From a virus: 27,331 bases of DNA. The first letter of the stretch is position 1; each line of letters begins with the position of its first letter. The notes beneath the pieces are model-generated. The model had not been told where the DNA came from. It did no database searches and saw nothing but the letters and a program-made list of their open reading frames with translations. The position numbers and the translations under genes were made by a program. The stretch spans positions 1-27,331 of the IMG/VR virus record IMGVR_UViG_3300048546_000799. One strand, 5' to 3'. This document shows, piece after piece, positions 15,087-20,275 of the stretch.

Positions 15087-15299
15087 TTAGTCGTCAAGCT
15101 CTCGTATCCGCAGCCAGAGCGAGCGCAACACAACAGCGCATCGCGCCAGCTCGGTCAATGGCTCTCTGTGTGGATTATCCTTTGGTATTTCATCCAGCGA
15201 ACGAAACAGCGCCGCGCGAGTCGTTGACTCCTGCAGCAACTCCAGGGCGACCTTTTGAGCGAATTCGTGTGCTTCCCGCAGTTCGTCAATTTCTGCCAT
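15087..15299 (-). CDS. Small helical protein, unknown
   Basis: A 70-aa protein, ATG 15299 with GAGGGAC a few bases upstream. It is almost entirely helical and charged (EIDELREAHEFAQKVALELL, then PLTELARCAVVLRSLWLRIRELDD), and could form a helical hairpin. It is the gene immediately before the annealing protein. No family recognised. Confidence 0.65.
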   Translation of the reverse strand: MAEIDELREAHEFAQKVALELLQESTTRAALFRSLDEIPKDNPHREPLTELARCAVVLRSLWLRIRELDD

Positions 15300-15311
15300 A
15301 TGAGTCCCTCA

Positions 15312-15770
15312 TCAGTCTTTCTCAAAGAATGGTGAGTGCTGCTGCATCCACTCGTTGTACTTGTCCGCTTCCATGCGCCCTGGGCCGCGCACAGCGGACC
15401 AGTTCGTAGGCCAACCCATCAACCACTCCGCGAAGGCACAGGCAACTCGGCCGCCCAGGGTTGCAGACAGCCCGGCAAGGCTAGTCCTGCCATCCTCTCG
15501 CATAACTCGAGCCGTCCCGGAACACGTTCGAAACAGCGCCTTGCTCGCAAAGTTTCGGTCAGGGTCGCACGTAGGGGTAGGGAAGAGTTGCCTGCCCTCC
15601 TTGCCTGATAGAAACGGGAAGGTCGTTGGTCTTGTATAGCAACGAGACGACCGCATCTTACCCTCCCTTGGCCACCTATCGCAGTAGCCCTGTAATTCGC
15701 CTGTCAAGAGTTGTTGGCTCGTGACCCACCGACCGCTAGCGTGCTCGTACTGGCAGAGTTCCCTAGCCAC
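15312..15770 (-). CDS. Companion protein of the methyltransferase (WPREG / EWLMGWP family), diverged duplicate
   Basis: A 152-aa protein; GTG 15770 overlaps the methyltransferase stop by eight bases. It is clearly homologous to the protein encoded in an alternative frame inside the methyltransferase gene (15783-16307). Shared blocks are W-x-T-x-Q-x-LL-x-G-x-L, RWPREG, R-S-x-x-C, FPTP/LATPT, EWLMGWP, AVRG, and KY-x-EW-x-QQHSP near the end. It has no AdoMet motif I, PCQ or ENV box, so it is not itself a C5 methyltransferase. In the register equivalent to the methyltransferase frame this copy has a stop (15704-15706) and a degraded motif X (GSGQVQ). Selection has therefore kept the alternative frame. 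Function unknown; accessory to methylation or DNA recognition is a guess. Confidence 0.7.
   Translation of the reverse strand: MARELCQYEHASGRWVTSQQLLTGELQGYCDRWPREGKMRSSRCYTRPTTFPFLSGKEGRQLFPTPTCDPDRNFASKALFRTCSGTARVMREDGRTSLAGLSATLGGRVACAFAEWLMGWPTNWSAVRGPGRMEADKYNEWMQQHSPFFEKD
15409..15428. repeat. 20-bp identity between duplicated methyltransferase-tail regions, copy 1
   Basis: GGCCAACCCATCAACCACTC is identical to 15883-15902 and encodes (on the minus strand) the EWLMGWP core. Flanking bases remain similar for roughly 100 bp, showing that the two regions descend from one duplication. Confidence 0.8.
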
Positions 15771-16575
15771 CGTCGCCCCCCATCAGCCGGCCCCAGAGGA
15801 TGGAGAATGCTGCTGCAGCCACTCGTGGTACTTGCCCATTCCCAAGTGCTTTGAGCCGCGCACGGCGGTCCAGCCTGGACTCGGCCAACCCATCAACCAC
15901 TCGACCCACTCGGGGTTCAGCCGGCCACCGATGACACCATTGAGATGGCGCTTGCGCACCTCTGAGGGGCTGCCATCGCACTTTGCGTCGTGGGCAATCG
16001 GCGTCGGAAATGACTCCACCCACCTTCGGCACGATGGCCACTTCTGCATGCCGGGGCTCAACTGGTTGGCGACTGCGGTTGGGGTCGCAAGCCAGAAGCC
16101 AGATCCGTTGGCGGATATGGGGGGCACCGACGTGTCCCGCGCCCAGCACGATCCACTCCGCAGACCACCCTCTCTCGGCCATCGCCCCGAGAATGTCTCC
16201 AAGCCCCCTAGAAGCAAGTTCTGGCGAGTTTTCCACAAAGACGAACCCGGCTCCCACGTCGCCAGCAATTCGCCACATATCCCACCAGAGGCCACTCTTT
16301 TGCCCATGAAGTCCCTCTCCTCTTCCTGCCTTTGAAATGTTCTGACACGGGAACCCCCCTGTCACAATGTCAACCTTGCCCACCCAAGGTTCCGGGTCGA
16401 AGGTTGTGACGTCGTCGTAGATTGGGAAGTCTTCAAGCATGCCGTCGGCCTGCCTGGCCCTCAGCACCTCTTGGCAGAACGGCTCTATCTCGACCGCGGC
16501 CACCGTCTGAAGGCCGAGCAGCCTTGAGGCCAGCAATCCACCCCCAGCCCCAGCAAACAGAGCCAGCTCACGCAT
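15763..16575 (-). CDS. DNA (cytosine-5) methyltransferase
   Basis: A 270-aa protein. ATG 16575 is chosen because the protein then begins directly with motif I; it overlaps the upstream stop. Motifs in order: FAGAGGG (7-13, AdoMet binding), GGFPCQ (73-78, catalytic Cys77), FVENSP (113-118, the E-N pair), RQRIWLL (motif VIII) and LKALGNGQVP (motif X). It transfers a methyl group to C5 of cytosine, probably to shield phage DNA from host restriction. The target-recognition part is short. No cognate restriction enzyme was seen. A second, overlapping reading frame (15783-16307) lies within it, and a diverged copy of that frame follows as the next gene. Confidence 0.88.
   Translation of the reverse strand: MRELALFAGAGGGLLASRLLGLQTVAAVEIEPFCQEVLRARQADGMLEDFPIYDDVTTFDPEPWVGKVDIVTGGFPCQNISKAGRGEGLHGQKSGLWWDMWRIAGDVGAGFVFVENSPELASRGLGDILGAMAERGWSAEWIVLGAGHVGAPHIRQRIWLLACDPNRSRQPVEPRHAEVAIVPKVGGVISDADCPRRKVRWQPLRGAQAPSQWCHRWPAEPRVGRVVDGLAESRLDRRARLKALGNGQVPRVAAAAFSILWGRLMGGDGG
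15783..16307 (-). CDS. Overlapping-frame protein inside the methyltransferase gene (WPREG / EWLMGWP family)
   Basis: A 174-aa reading frame on the same strand as the methyltransferase but shifted by one base. Its ATG (16305-16307) lies within methyltransferase codons 90-91 and is preceded by GGAGAGGGA, a good ribosome binding site. The protein matches the next gene (15312-15770) in at least six blocks: W-x-TRQ-x-LL, RWPREG, LRSG-x-C, ATPTA, EWLMGWP and KYHEWLQQHSP. Since that gene is independently maintained in this frame only, this frame is probably translated too. Part of its ribosome binding site coincides with conserved methyltransferase residues (GRGEG), so chance cannot be fully excluded. 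Function unknown. Confidence 0.55.
   Translation of the reverse strand: MGKRVASGGICGELLATWEPGSSLWKTRQNLLLGGLETFSGRWPREGGLRSGSCWARDTSVPPISANGSGFWLATPTAVANQLSPGMQKWPSCRRWVESFPTPIAHDAKCDGSPSEVRKRHLNGVIGGRLNPEWVEWLMGWPSPGWTAVRGSKHLGMGKYHEWLQQHSPSSGAG
15883..15902. repeat. 20-bp identity between duplicated methyltransferase-tail regions, copy 2
   Basis: Identical to 15409-15428. Here the same DNA encodes methyltransferase residues around VDGLA in one frame and EWLMGWP in the overlapping frame. Confidence 0.8.
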
Positions 16576-16750
16576 CGTTCCGCCTGATGTACGAGGCCGC
16601 GCGCCACAGCCTGTCATAGGCCTGTGTGAGGAGCATCAGCCGGTCAGGGCTGGCCCCGTCCTTTCGAGCCCGCAGCAACTCAGCAAGGACCTCGTCAGAC
16701 CTGAGTTGGTAGTATCGCCTCATCGTCTCGACCACATCGTCTGCGCTCAT
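16568..16750 (-). CDS. Small helical protein, unknown
   Basis: A 60-aa protein. ATG 16750 overlaps the upstream TGA (ATGA); a longer reading from 16792 has no supporting signal. It is helical and Arg-rich (DVVETMRRYYQLRSDEVLAELL, then LLTQAYDRLWRAASYIRR). Its end overlaps the methyltransferase start by eight bases, so the two are coupled. No family recognised; a regulator or accessory of the methyltransferase is possible. Confidence 0.6.
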   Translation of the reverse strand: MSADDVVETMRRYYQLRSDEVLAELLRARKDGASPDRLMLLTQAYDRLWRAASYIRRNDA

Positions 16751-17088
16751 CTGTGCCCCCCAGTCTGAGATGACACAGAATTGCCCGTGCATGGCGTTTT
16801 ATTGGTGTCGGTTTGAGGCGCGGCGCAGTCAATCAACCGCTCAATCGCCGCCAGGCTCCCACCGTCCCAACTGTGCGGGACGTCGCACCGGCAAAGGCCA
16901 GCGCTCGTGGCAATCCAAACAACGGAAGAGGAGTGAAAGTGGGCGACCTCAGCCCCCCTTGGCAACTCTTGGCTCTCTCCGTATAGGTGGACGCTTACAG
17001 GCTCCCCATCCCGGATGGCCGTGGCCACCGCTCCCCGCAAGGCTACTGCGTTAATTCTTATGCGGCGCCAATCTTGGTCGTGTGTCAT
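16747..17088 (-). CDS. Unknown protein, paralogue of the 18555 early protein (ELPxGxEVAxF family)
   Basis: A 113-aa protein. ATG 17088 has GGAGGG eight bases upstream; a GTG at 17112 would place that signal inside the gene. The central part aligns with the protein at 18555-18860: LYGESQELPRGAEVAHF against FGTKDSPELPSGTEVAYF, then VVWIAT/VVFIYT, VP-x-x-W, and a final helix (LAAIERLI / LPAVLDLL). The C-terminal 30 residues here are an unrelated, polar tail. The two paralogues sit in opposite operons that diverge at 18.04-18.21 kb. It looks like a small beta-rich domain with a closing helix. No known family recognised. Confidence 0.65.
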   Translation of the reverse strand: MTHDQDWRRIRINAVALRGAVATAIRDGEPVSVHLYGESQELPRGAEVAHFHSSSVVWIATSAGLCRCDVPHSWDGGSLAAIERLIDCAAPQTDTNKTPCTGNSVSSQTGGHR

Positions 17089-17133
17089 TACCCAAGCCCT
17101 CCATTGCGACACCTATTGCCGCGGCTGTAGGGC

Positions 17134-17164
17134 CACACTGCCTGAATAGCAACGACACTGTCAA
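17134..17164 (-). promoter_or_regulatory. Possible internal leftward promoter with GCAGTGTG box
   Basis: On the minus strand a perfect TTGACA (17164-17159) is followed at about 17-18 bases by a poor -10 (CAGTGT). The 8-mer GCAGTGTG (17141-17134) overlaps that position and is the same one repeated upstream of the RHH gene. It lies in a gap between genes, ahead of the ribosome binding site at about 17100. The weak -10 keeps confidence low. Confidence 0.3.
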
Positions 17165-17185
17165 CACACAGCTGCGGGGACCCCC

Positions 17186-17467
17186 CTATTGGCCCACGTC
17201 CGCGCTGTCGTCATCGTCTCCAACTTCGATGAAGTCCCCCGCGCCACCAAGGGCGTCCTTCGCCAGCTTCAGAGGGCTGCCTGGATAGTCGTGCGGGTCT
17301 CGGTCTCCCTGCCAGATGTCGGCGCTGATGCGCAGCGTTGAGGCCATTCCGGGAACCGCAATCATCAGCAGCAGGACCACGGCAATCGCGTCCTGCACAG
17401 GCTCGGGCAGTCGGTGAAGAATTGGAAACAGGGCGGCCAGGGACCTTGGGCTTGTTGGGCTAGACAT
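17186..17467 (-). CDS. Small single-pass membrane protein with acidic tail
   Basis: A 93-aa protein, ATG 17467 with AGGAG upstream. One transmembrane segment (DAIAVVLLLMIAVPGMA, about residues 26-42) follows a short N-terminus. The C-terminal half is soluble and ends in an acidic stretch (EVGDDDDSADVG). It is the third gene of the leftward operon, so probably early; that makes superinfection exclusion or host membrane modification as likely as lysis. No family recognised. Confidence 0.6.
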   Translation of the reverse strand: MSSPTSPRSLAALFPILHRLPEPVQDAIAVVLLLMIAVPGMASTLRISADIWQGDRDPHDYPGSPLKLAKDALGGAGDFIEVGDDDDSADVGQ

Positions 17468-17476
17468 CAGACACTC

Positions 17477-17755
17477 CTACCACTTGACTCGGGCAGACCA
17501 ATATGCCGGAAAGAGAGGCCCCTTGGCTATGTTTGCCTCATGCCTCTTCATCCAGTTTCGGCGGCGGTCTCTAGATGCCTTGGACTCGCCCTTGCGATAG
17601 GGGGAGCCACTGACGCCCTGCTGACCGAACCTCACCAGCTTTATCTTGTCACCGACCTTAGCAAGGACCGCGTGGCTCTTGGTCGGGTGTCGTGGTGTCC
17701 TCTTGGGCCTGTTGAAGCCCTCAAAGGTCTCGCCTGCGTAGGTAATATCCGGCAT
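17477..17755 (-). CDS. Conserved small basic phage protein, unknown function
   Basis: A 92-aa basic protein with an ideal ribosome binding site (AGGAGG, seven bases before ATG 17755). It has a pattern I recall from many phage genomes: YAGETFEGFNRPKRTP, a K-x-K-L-V-R-FGQQGVSGSP block, RRRNWMKRHEANIAKG, and a final AYWSARVKW. High Lys/Arg content and its early position suggest nucleic-acid or nucleoprotein binding, but the function is not established as far as I know. It lies directly after the RHH regulator gene. Confidence 0.7.
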   Translation of the reverse strand: MPDITYAGETFEGFNRPKRTPRHPTKSHAVLAKVGDKIKLVRFGQQGVSGSPYRKGESKASRDRRRNWMKRHEANIAKGPLFPAYWSARVKW

Positions 17756-17781
17756 GTCTGTGCCTCCTGGCGCAGCATACC

Positions 17782-18039
17782 CTAGAGTGCTGGGCGCTTC
17801 CTTGGCTTGTGTACCTTGAGCCCCTCGCCGGGGTGGTACGAGATGCGGACGTCGACCGCCTCAGGGCCCGACCAGTCGTCTCGGCAGTGGGCCAGCGCCA
17901 ACCGCTCAATCATGCGAGAGCGCGAGATTTCCAAGTCGGCCGCGCGCTGGTCAAGGGCCGCAAGAGCTTTGGGGTGGAGGGTGACGCTCAGCACTTGGCG
18001 CACGCGCTTAGGGGGGTTCCGTCTCTTGGTATCGCTCAT
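17782..18039 (-). CDS. Ribbon-helix-helix transcriptional regulator
   Basis: An 85-aa basic protein, ATG 18039 with GGAG seven bases upstream. Residues 13-21 (VRQVLSVTL) form the ribbon strand, followed by helix 1 (PKALAALDQRAADL) and helix 2 (SRSRMIERLALAH), the CopG/Arc-type RHH core that binds DNA as a dimer. The N-terminus (KRRNPPKR) and C-terminus are basic. It is the first gene of the leftward operon and faces the early rightward promoter. Direct repeats of GCAGTGTG in its upstream region (18057-18075) are candidate autoregulatory operators, and the palindrome at 18128-18141 is a second candidate site. Confidence 0.8.
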   Translation of the reverse strand: MSDTKRRNPPKRVRQVLSVTLHPKALAALDQRAADLEISRSRMIERLALAHCRDDWSGPEAVDVRISYHPGEGLKVHKPRKRPAL

Positions 18040-18056
18040 AGTGTGACTCCTTCCTA

Positions 18057-18087
18057 GCAGTGTGCCTGCAGTGTGTGTTGTTGTCAA
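18057..18087 (-). promoter_or_regulatory. Leftward operon promoter with GCAGTGTG direct-repeat operator
   Basis: Two copies of GCAGTGTG start at 18057 and 18068, an 11-base (one helical turn) period; a related AGTGTG is at 18040. On the minus strand a perfect TTGACA (18087-18082) lies 17 bases before CACACT (18064-18059), a weak -10 formed by one repeat. RHH dimers often bind such tandem short sites. Promoter and operator would overlap, giving simple repression. Confidence 0.4.
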
Positions 18088-18121
18088 TCTTTGGGGTGTA
18101 TGTACTTTTCTTGATTGTTTC

Positions 18122-18141
18122 TGGTTTTGTGTATGGACACA
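18122..18141 (+). repeat. 20-bp promoter repeat, copy 2
   Basis: Identical to 10391-10410. The palindrome TGTGT-ATGG-ACACA is at 18128-18141. Confidence 0.85.
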
Positions 18142-18162
18142 GCCGCAGAGGTCTCCTAGTAT
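18134..18162 (+). promoter_or_regulatory. Early rightward promoter
   Basis: -35 TGGACA (18134-18139), 17-base spacer, -10 TAGTAT (18157-18162). The -35 overlaps the shared palindrome exactly as at 10403. The predicted start is near 18169. Confidence 0.7.
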
Positions 18163-18175
18163 TAATTTATCGACG

Positions 18176-18192
18176 GGGCGCACGGAGCGCCC
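18176..18192 (+). promoter_or_regulatory. 5'UTR hairpin with ACGGA loop, copy 2
   Basis: GGGCGC pairs perfectly with GCGCCC around the loop ACGGA (18182-18186). It lies just after the predicted transcript start, ahead of the GGGAGAG ribosome binding site, and corresponds to the hairpin at 10446-10465. Confidence 0.6.
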
Positions 18193-18210
18193 AACCGGGA
18201 GAGCTCGAGA

Positions 18211-18558
18211 ATGAACATCGCCACCCTTAACCGAATCGACTCCAGCCTCGCAGCGGTCGCCCGCCCTGGTGACTGCCTCACTGAGGCCCTCATCACCACC
18301 GACGACGCCCTCTCTGTTGTGCGCGCTGCCGCCGTATCGCTTTTCTTTATCGCCAGCCGAGACGGCCTCTCGGCGCACGCCGACGACATGCAGCGCATGG
18401 ACGACATCATCGACACCCTCAAGAGCATCCGCAGCCTTATGCCCGGCAACTACGACTACATGGGCCCCAACTGCTGGGGCGACTGGCTGGTCGAAATGGT
18501 GCTCCCCGCTCGCAAACTGGTGGCTCAGTCCATCGCCAGCAAGGAGGTGTCCGTATGA
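18211..18558 (+). CDS. Early protein, unknown
   Basis: A 115-aa protein, ATG 18211 with GGGAGAG upstream. It is mainly helical: an N-terminal helical pair (TLNRIDSSLAAVARPG, ALSVVRAAAVSLFFIAS), an acidic helix (DDMQRMDDIIDTLKSI), a turn (PGNYDYMGPNCWGDW) and a final helix. It is the first gene after the early rightward promoter and is coupled to the next gene (ATGA). No family recognised. The position suggests host takeover or regulation. Confidence 0.75.
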   Translation: MNIATLNRIDSSLAAVARPGDCLTEALITTDDALSVVRAAAVSLFFIASRDGLSAHADDMQRMDDIIDTLKSIRSLMPGNYDYMGPNCWGDWLVEMVLPARKLVAQSIASKEVSV

Positions 18559-18860
18559 GGTGGGGCAGCCACGAGATTATGAGTTTTGACATCTGCATGG
18601 CCATCCGCGCGGCCCTTCAGAACTGCGATGACTACGAGTTCAAGGCCTTCGGCACAAAGGACAGCCCCGAACTGCCCAGCGGAACAGAGGTGGCATACTT
18701 CCCTCTAACCAACGTCGTGTTTATCTACACGGGTGGTGAGCGAGCCCGCACGTTCGAGGTGCCCTGGCGCTGGAGGCTTACCCTGCCTGCTGTGCTCGAC
18801 TTGCTTGAAGGCTACAGCAACCCCGATAGCTTCATGCTGCCGATAAACCCGAGCCAGTAG
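18555..18860 (+). CDS. Early protein, paralogue of the 16747 protein (ELPxGxEVAxF family)
   Basis: A 101-aa protein. ATG 18555 overlaps the previous stop, with AAGGAGGTG five bases before it. The core PELPSGTEVAYFPLTNVVF matches the leftward-operon protein at 16747-17088, as do the following VPWRW and LPAVLDLL. The paralogue has a different C-terminal tail. Having one copy on each side of the divergent control region suggests two related partners or a dosage/decoy arrangement. No known family recognised. Confidence 0.7.
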   Translation: MRWGSHEIMSFDICMAIRAALQNCDDYEFKAFGTKDSPELPSGTEVAYFPLTNVVFIYTGGERARTFEVPWRWRLTLPAVLDLLEGYSNPDSFMLPINPSQ

Positions 18861-18867
18861 GAGAATC

Positions 18868-18963
18868 ATGGACTGGAACGAAGTGACAGCAGTCGACGTG
18901 TTGCAAGCGGTAGCCAGCGGGTTCGTCCTATGGTGCGGACTTGTGGTGCTTATGTGCTTCTAA
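18868..18963 (+). CDS. 31-residue membrane microprotein
   Basis: ATG 18868 follows AGGAG with normal spacing, eight bases after the previous gene. The 31 residues comprise a short acidic start (MDWNEVTAVD) and one hydrophobic helix to the end (VASGFVLWCGLVVLMCF). It is short enough for automatic gene finders to miss. A ribosome binding site, operon position and full-length transmembrane helix support it. A role at the host membrane is likely; the exact function is unknown. Confidence 0.6.
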   Translation: MDWNEVTAVDVLQAVASGFVLWCGLVVLMCF

Positions 18964-18974
18964 GTGTTTGGAAC

Positions 18975-19097
18975 TCTTTATTATTTATAAATAAAAGAAA
19001 ACAGGACCGCACTAGGTACAAACCAAACACCTCAGAACCGAACAATCCCCCCACCCTAACCCCCCCCCTATAGTCCCCCCCCTTCCCCTATCCCCCG
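18975..19097. other. AT-rich palindrome followed by C-run (G-quadruplex-capable) tract
   Basis: The non-coding gap 18964-19107 holds a 14-base perfect palindrome, TTATTTATAAATAA (18981-18994), inside about 27 bases almost free of G and C. Six C-runs follow (6, 3, 9, 8, 4 and 5 bases, 19047-19096). The complementary strand thus has enough G-runs for a G-quadruplex. No gene or clear promoter is seen. An easily melted segment beside a structured tract could be a replication origin or transcription pause; this is inference. Confidence 0.5.
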
Positions 19098-19107
19098 TCG
19101 GAGCATC

Positions 19108-19737
19108 ATGGCCGCATGTCAGTGGGCGCAACACGTCCCCAAAGGAGAGCAACCCCGAGGCAGTGACGCCGGCACCGTGGTCAGAGATGGCACGGGCTGG
19201 CGCTGTCGCCATTCAGCGCGCCCAGGAAGCGAATTCTGCACCATTCACGAGCAGGCCGACCTTCGGCGCGTGATGATTCTCGACTGGGCCGTCTATCAAC
19301 TCAGCCGACGAAGGGACTCGTTTTCTGGACATGCCTACGACTGGGCCATGCGAAGGGAGGTAGCCCGGCTCCCTCTCGACCGCCTCAGGGCCGCGCTCGA
19401 CCTTATTGTCGAAGACCGCGCACGCGACGGGGCTAAGCGGGGAGTGCTTGAGGTCTCTGACCTGGTGAGAGCCGTTGCGTCTGTACAGCGGGAGCGGAAG
19501 AGAGAGAAGCGGCACTCCGCCGGCTGCCCCACATGCTTTGGCACTGGTTGGCGGATTGTGTTTGACCGGTACGTGGATGGCATGACGGGAGCCGTGGCTT
19601 GCTCCTGCAGCGACGGCGGGTCTCGCTCTAGTGAGGCGCAGGAACGCGGGCGCCCTATATGCAACGCGGACAACATGCCGCGGCGCTGGACCACACAGCC
19701 GCCCAAGCCAGTTGCGGAGATAGAATACGATTCTTGA
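19108..19737 (+). CDS. Protein with two cysteine-rich (zinc) clusters, upstream of terminase
   Basis: A 209-aa basic protein, ATG 19108 with GGAG upstream. An N-terminal C-x-H...C-x2-H cluster (WRCRHSARPGSEFCTIH) resembles a small zinc finger. A helical, Arg-rich middle follows, then a DnaJ-like C-x2-C-x-GTG (CPTCFGTGWR) with a later CSC (ACSCSDG) giving a second possible zinc site. The C-terminus is basic and disordered. A DNA-binding or packaging-related role fits its place before the terminase genes. Its stop codon overlaps the -35 box of the predicted late promoter. No named family recognised. Confidence 0.65.
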   Translation: MAACQWAQHVPKGEQPRGSDAGTVVRDGTGWRCRHSARPGSEFCTIHEQADLRRVMILDWAVYQLSRRRDSFSGHAYDWAMRREVARLPLDRLRAALDLIVEDRARDGAKRGVLEVSDLVRAVASVQRERKREKRHSAGCPTCFGTGWRIVFDRYVDGMTGAVACSCSDGGSRSSEAQERGRPICNADNMPRRWTTQPPKPVAEIEYDS

Positions 19738-19761
19738 CACTTTGAGCCTGTGCCATACAGT
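19734..19761 (+). promoter_or_regulatory. Predicted late promoter ahead of terminase genes
   Basis: A perfect TTGACA (19734-19739), 16-base spacer, and TACAGT (19756-19761). The predicted start is near 19768, which excludes the upstream GTG at 19750 as the terminase start. The -35 overlaps the stop of the preceding gene. Confidence 0.55.
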
Positions 19762-19767
19762 GGAAGG

Positions 19768-19792
19768 GCGCGGCTCGCCGTTTCGAGCGCGC
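19768..19792 (+). promoter_or_regulatory. 5'-end hairpin of the late transcript
   Basis: GCGC-G-GCTCG pairs with CGAGCGCGC (nine pairs, one bulged G) around the loop CCGTTT. It starts at the predicted transcript start and ends just before the GGGAGG ribosome binding site, so it could protect the mRNA 5' end. Confidence 0.5.
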
Positions 19793-19806
19793 ACGATGGG
19801 AGGCTC

Positions 19807-20244
19807 GTGGCTACCTCACAGAAGGAACTTCGTCGCCGTCTGGACGTCGTTGAGCGCACCATTGAGTCTCGAGGCTGGAGCGGTCGCATTGAAAGGGAAC
19901 TCTCTGAGGAGTTCGGTGTAAGCCGCCGCACAGTCAGGCAGTATCGCCTGCGCTGTCTGCAGGAAATCGCAGACGGATATCGTGGCCTCGACAGAGAGCT
20001 GACCAGGGGTGAGTTCCTGCTTAGGGTCAGAGAAAACATGCAGCGGGCCAGGGCGGAGGGGTCGTTCGGTCCAGTCGCCACAATGCTCAACATTGAAGGC
20101 CGCGCGCTTGGTGTTTATCAGGACGGGGTTACCCTTAACCACCAGTCAGAAAACGCCAGCCTTGACGACGTTATCAGCCGCCTGCAGGAGTTGCCTGAAC
20201 CTGTCCGGGAGCGGCTGGCTGCAGTTTTGACGGGGGCTAAGTGA
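19807..20244 (+). CDS. terS: Terminase small subunit
   Basis: A 145-aa protein. GTG 19807 is chosen over GTG 19750 because GGGAGG lies immediately before it and the predicted promoter start lies between the two. An N-terminal helix-turn-helix (RELSEEFGVSRRTVRQYR) would bind the packaging site. The C-terminal part has the common small-terminase segment ending in MLNIEGRALGVYQDG, then a final helix (LPEPVRERLAAVL). It sits directly upstream of the large terminase. It recognises phage DNA and stimulates the packaging motor. Confidence 0.75.
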   Translation: MATSQKELRRRLDVVERTIESRGWSGRIERELSEEFGVSRRTVRQYRLRCLQEIADGYRGLDRELTRGEFLLRVRENMQRARAEGSFGPVATMLNIEGRALGVYQDGVTLNHQSENASLDDVISRLQELPEPVRERLAAVLTGAK

Positions 20245-20275
20245 GCCGGCTCCCTCAGTCGGTTGAAGCCTCAGG

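Noticed and set aside
15312-15770. A second functional cytosine methyltransferase
   Set aside because: It lacks motif I, the PCQ and ENV boxes, and its methyltransferase register contains a stop.
15721-16335. A 204-codon plus-strand frame opposite the methyltransferase
   Set aside because: It results from constraint on the two minus-strand frames there; no start signal and no familiar motif.
18975-19000. An intrinsic terminator or sigma70 promoter in the AT-rich palindrome
   Set aside because: The stem is all A/T with almost no loop, and no -35 box lies at proper spacing from the TATAAA.
19335-20093. Minus-strand frame of 252 codons opposite the zinc-cluster and small terminase genes
   Set aside because: Ser/Arg-rich antisense shadow that runs across the predicted late promoter.
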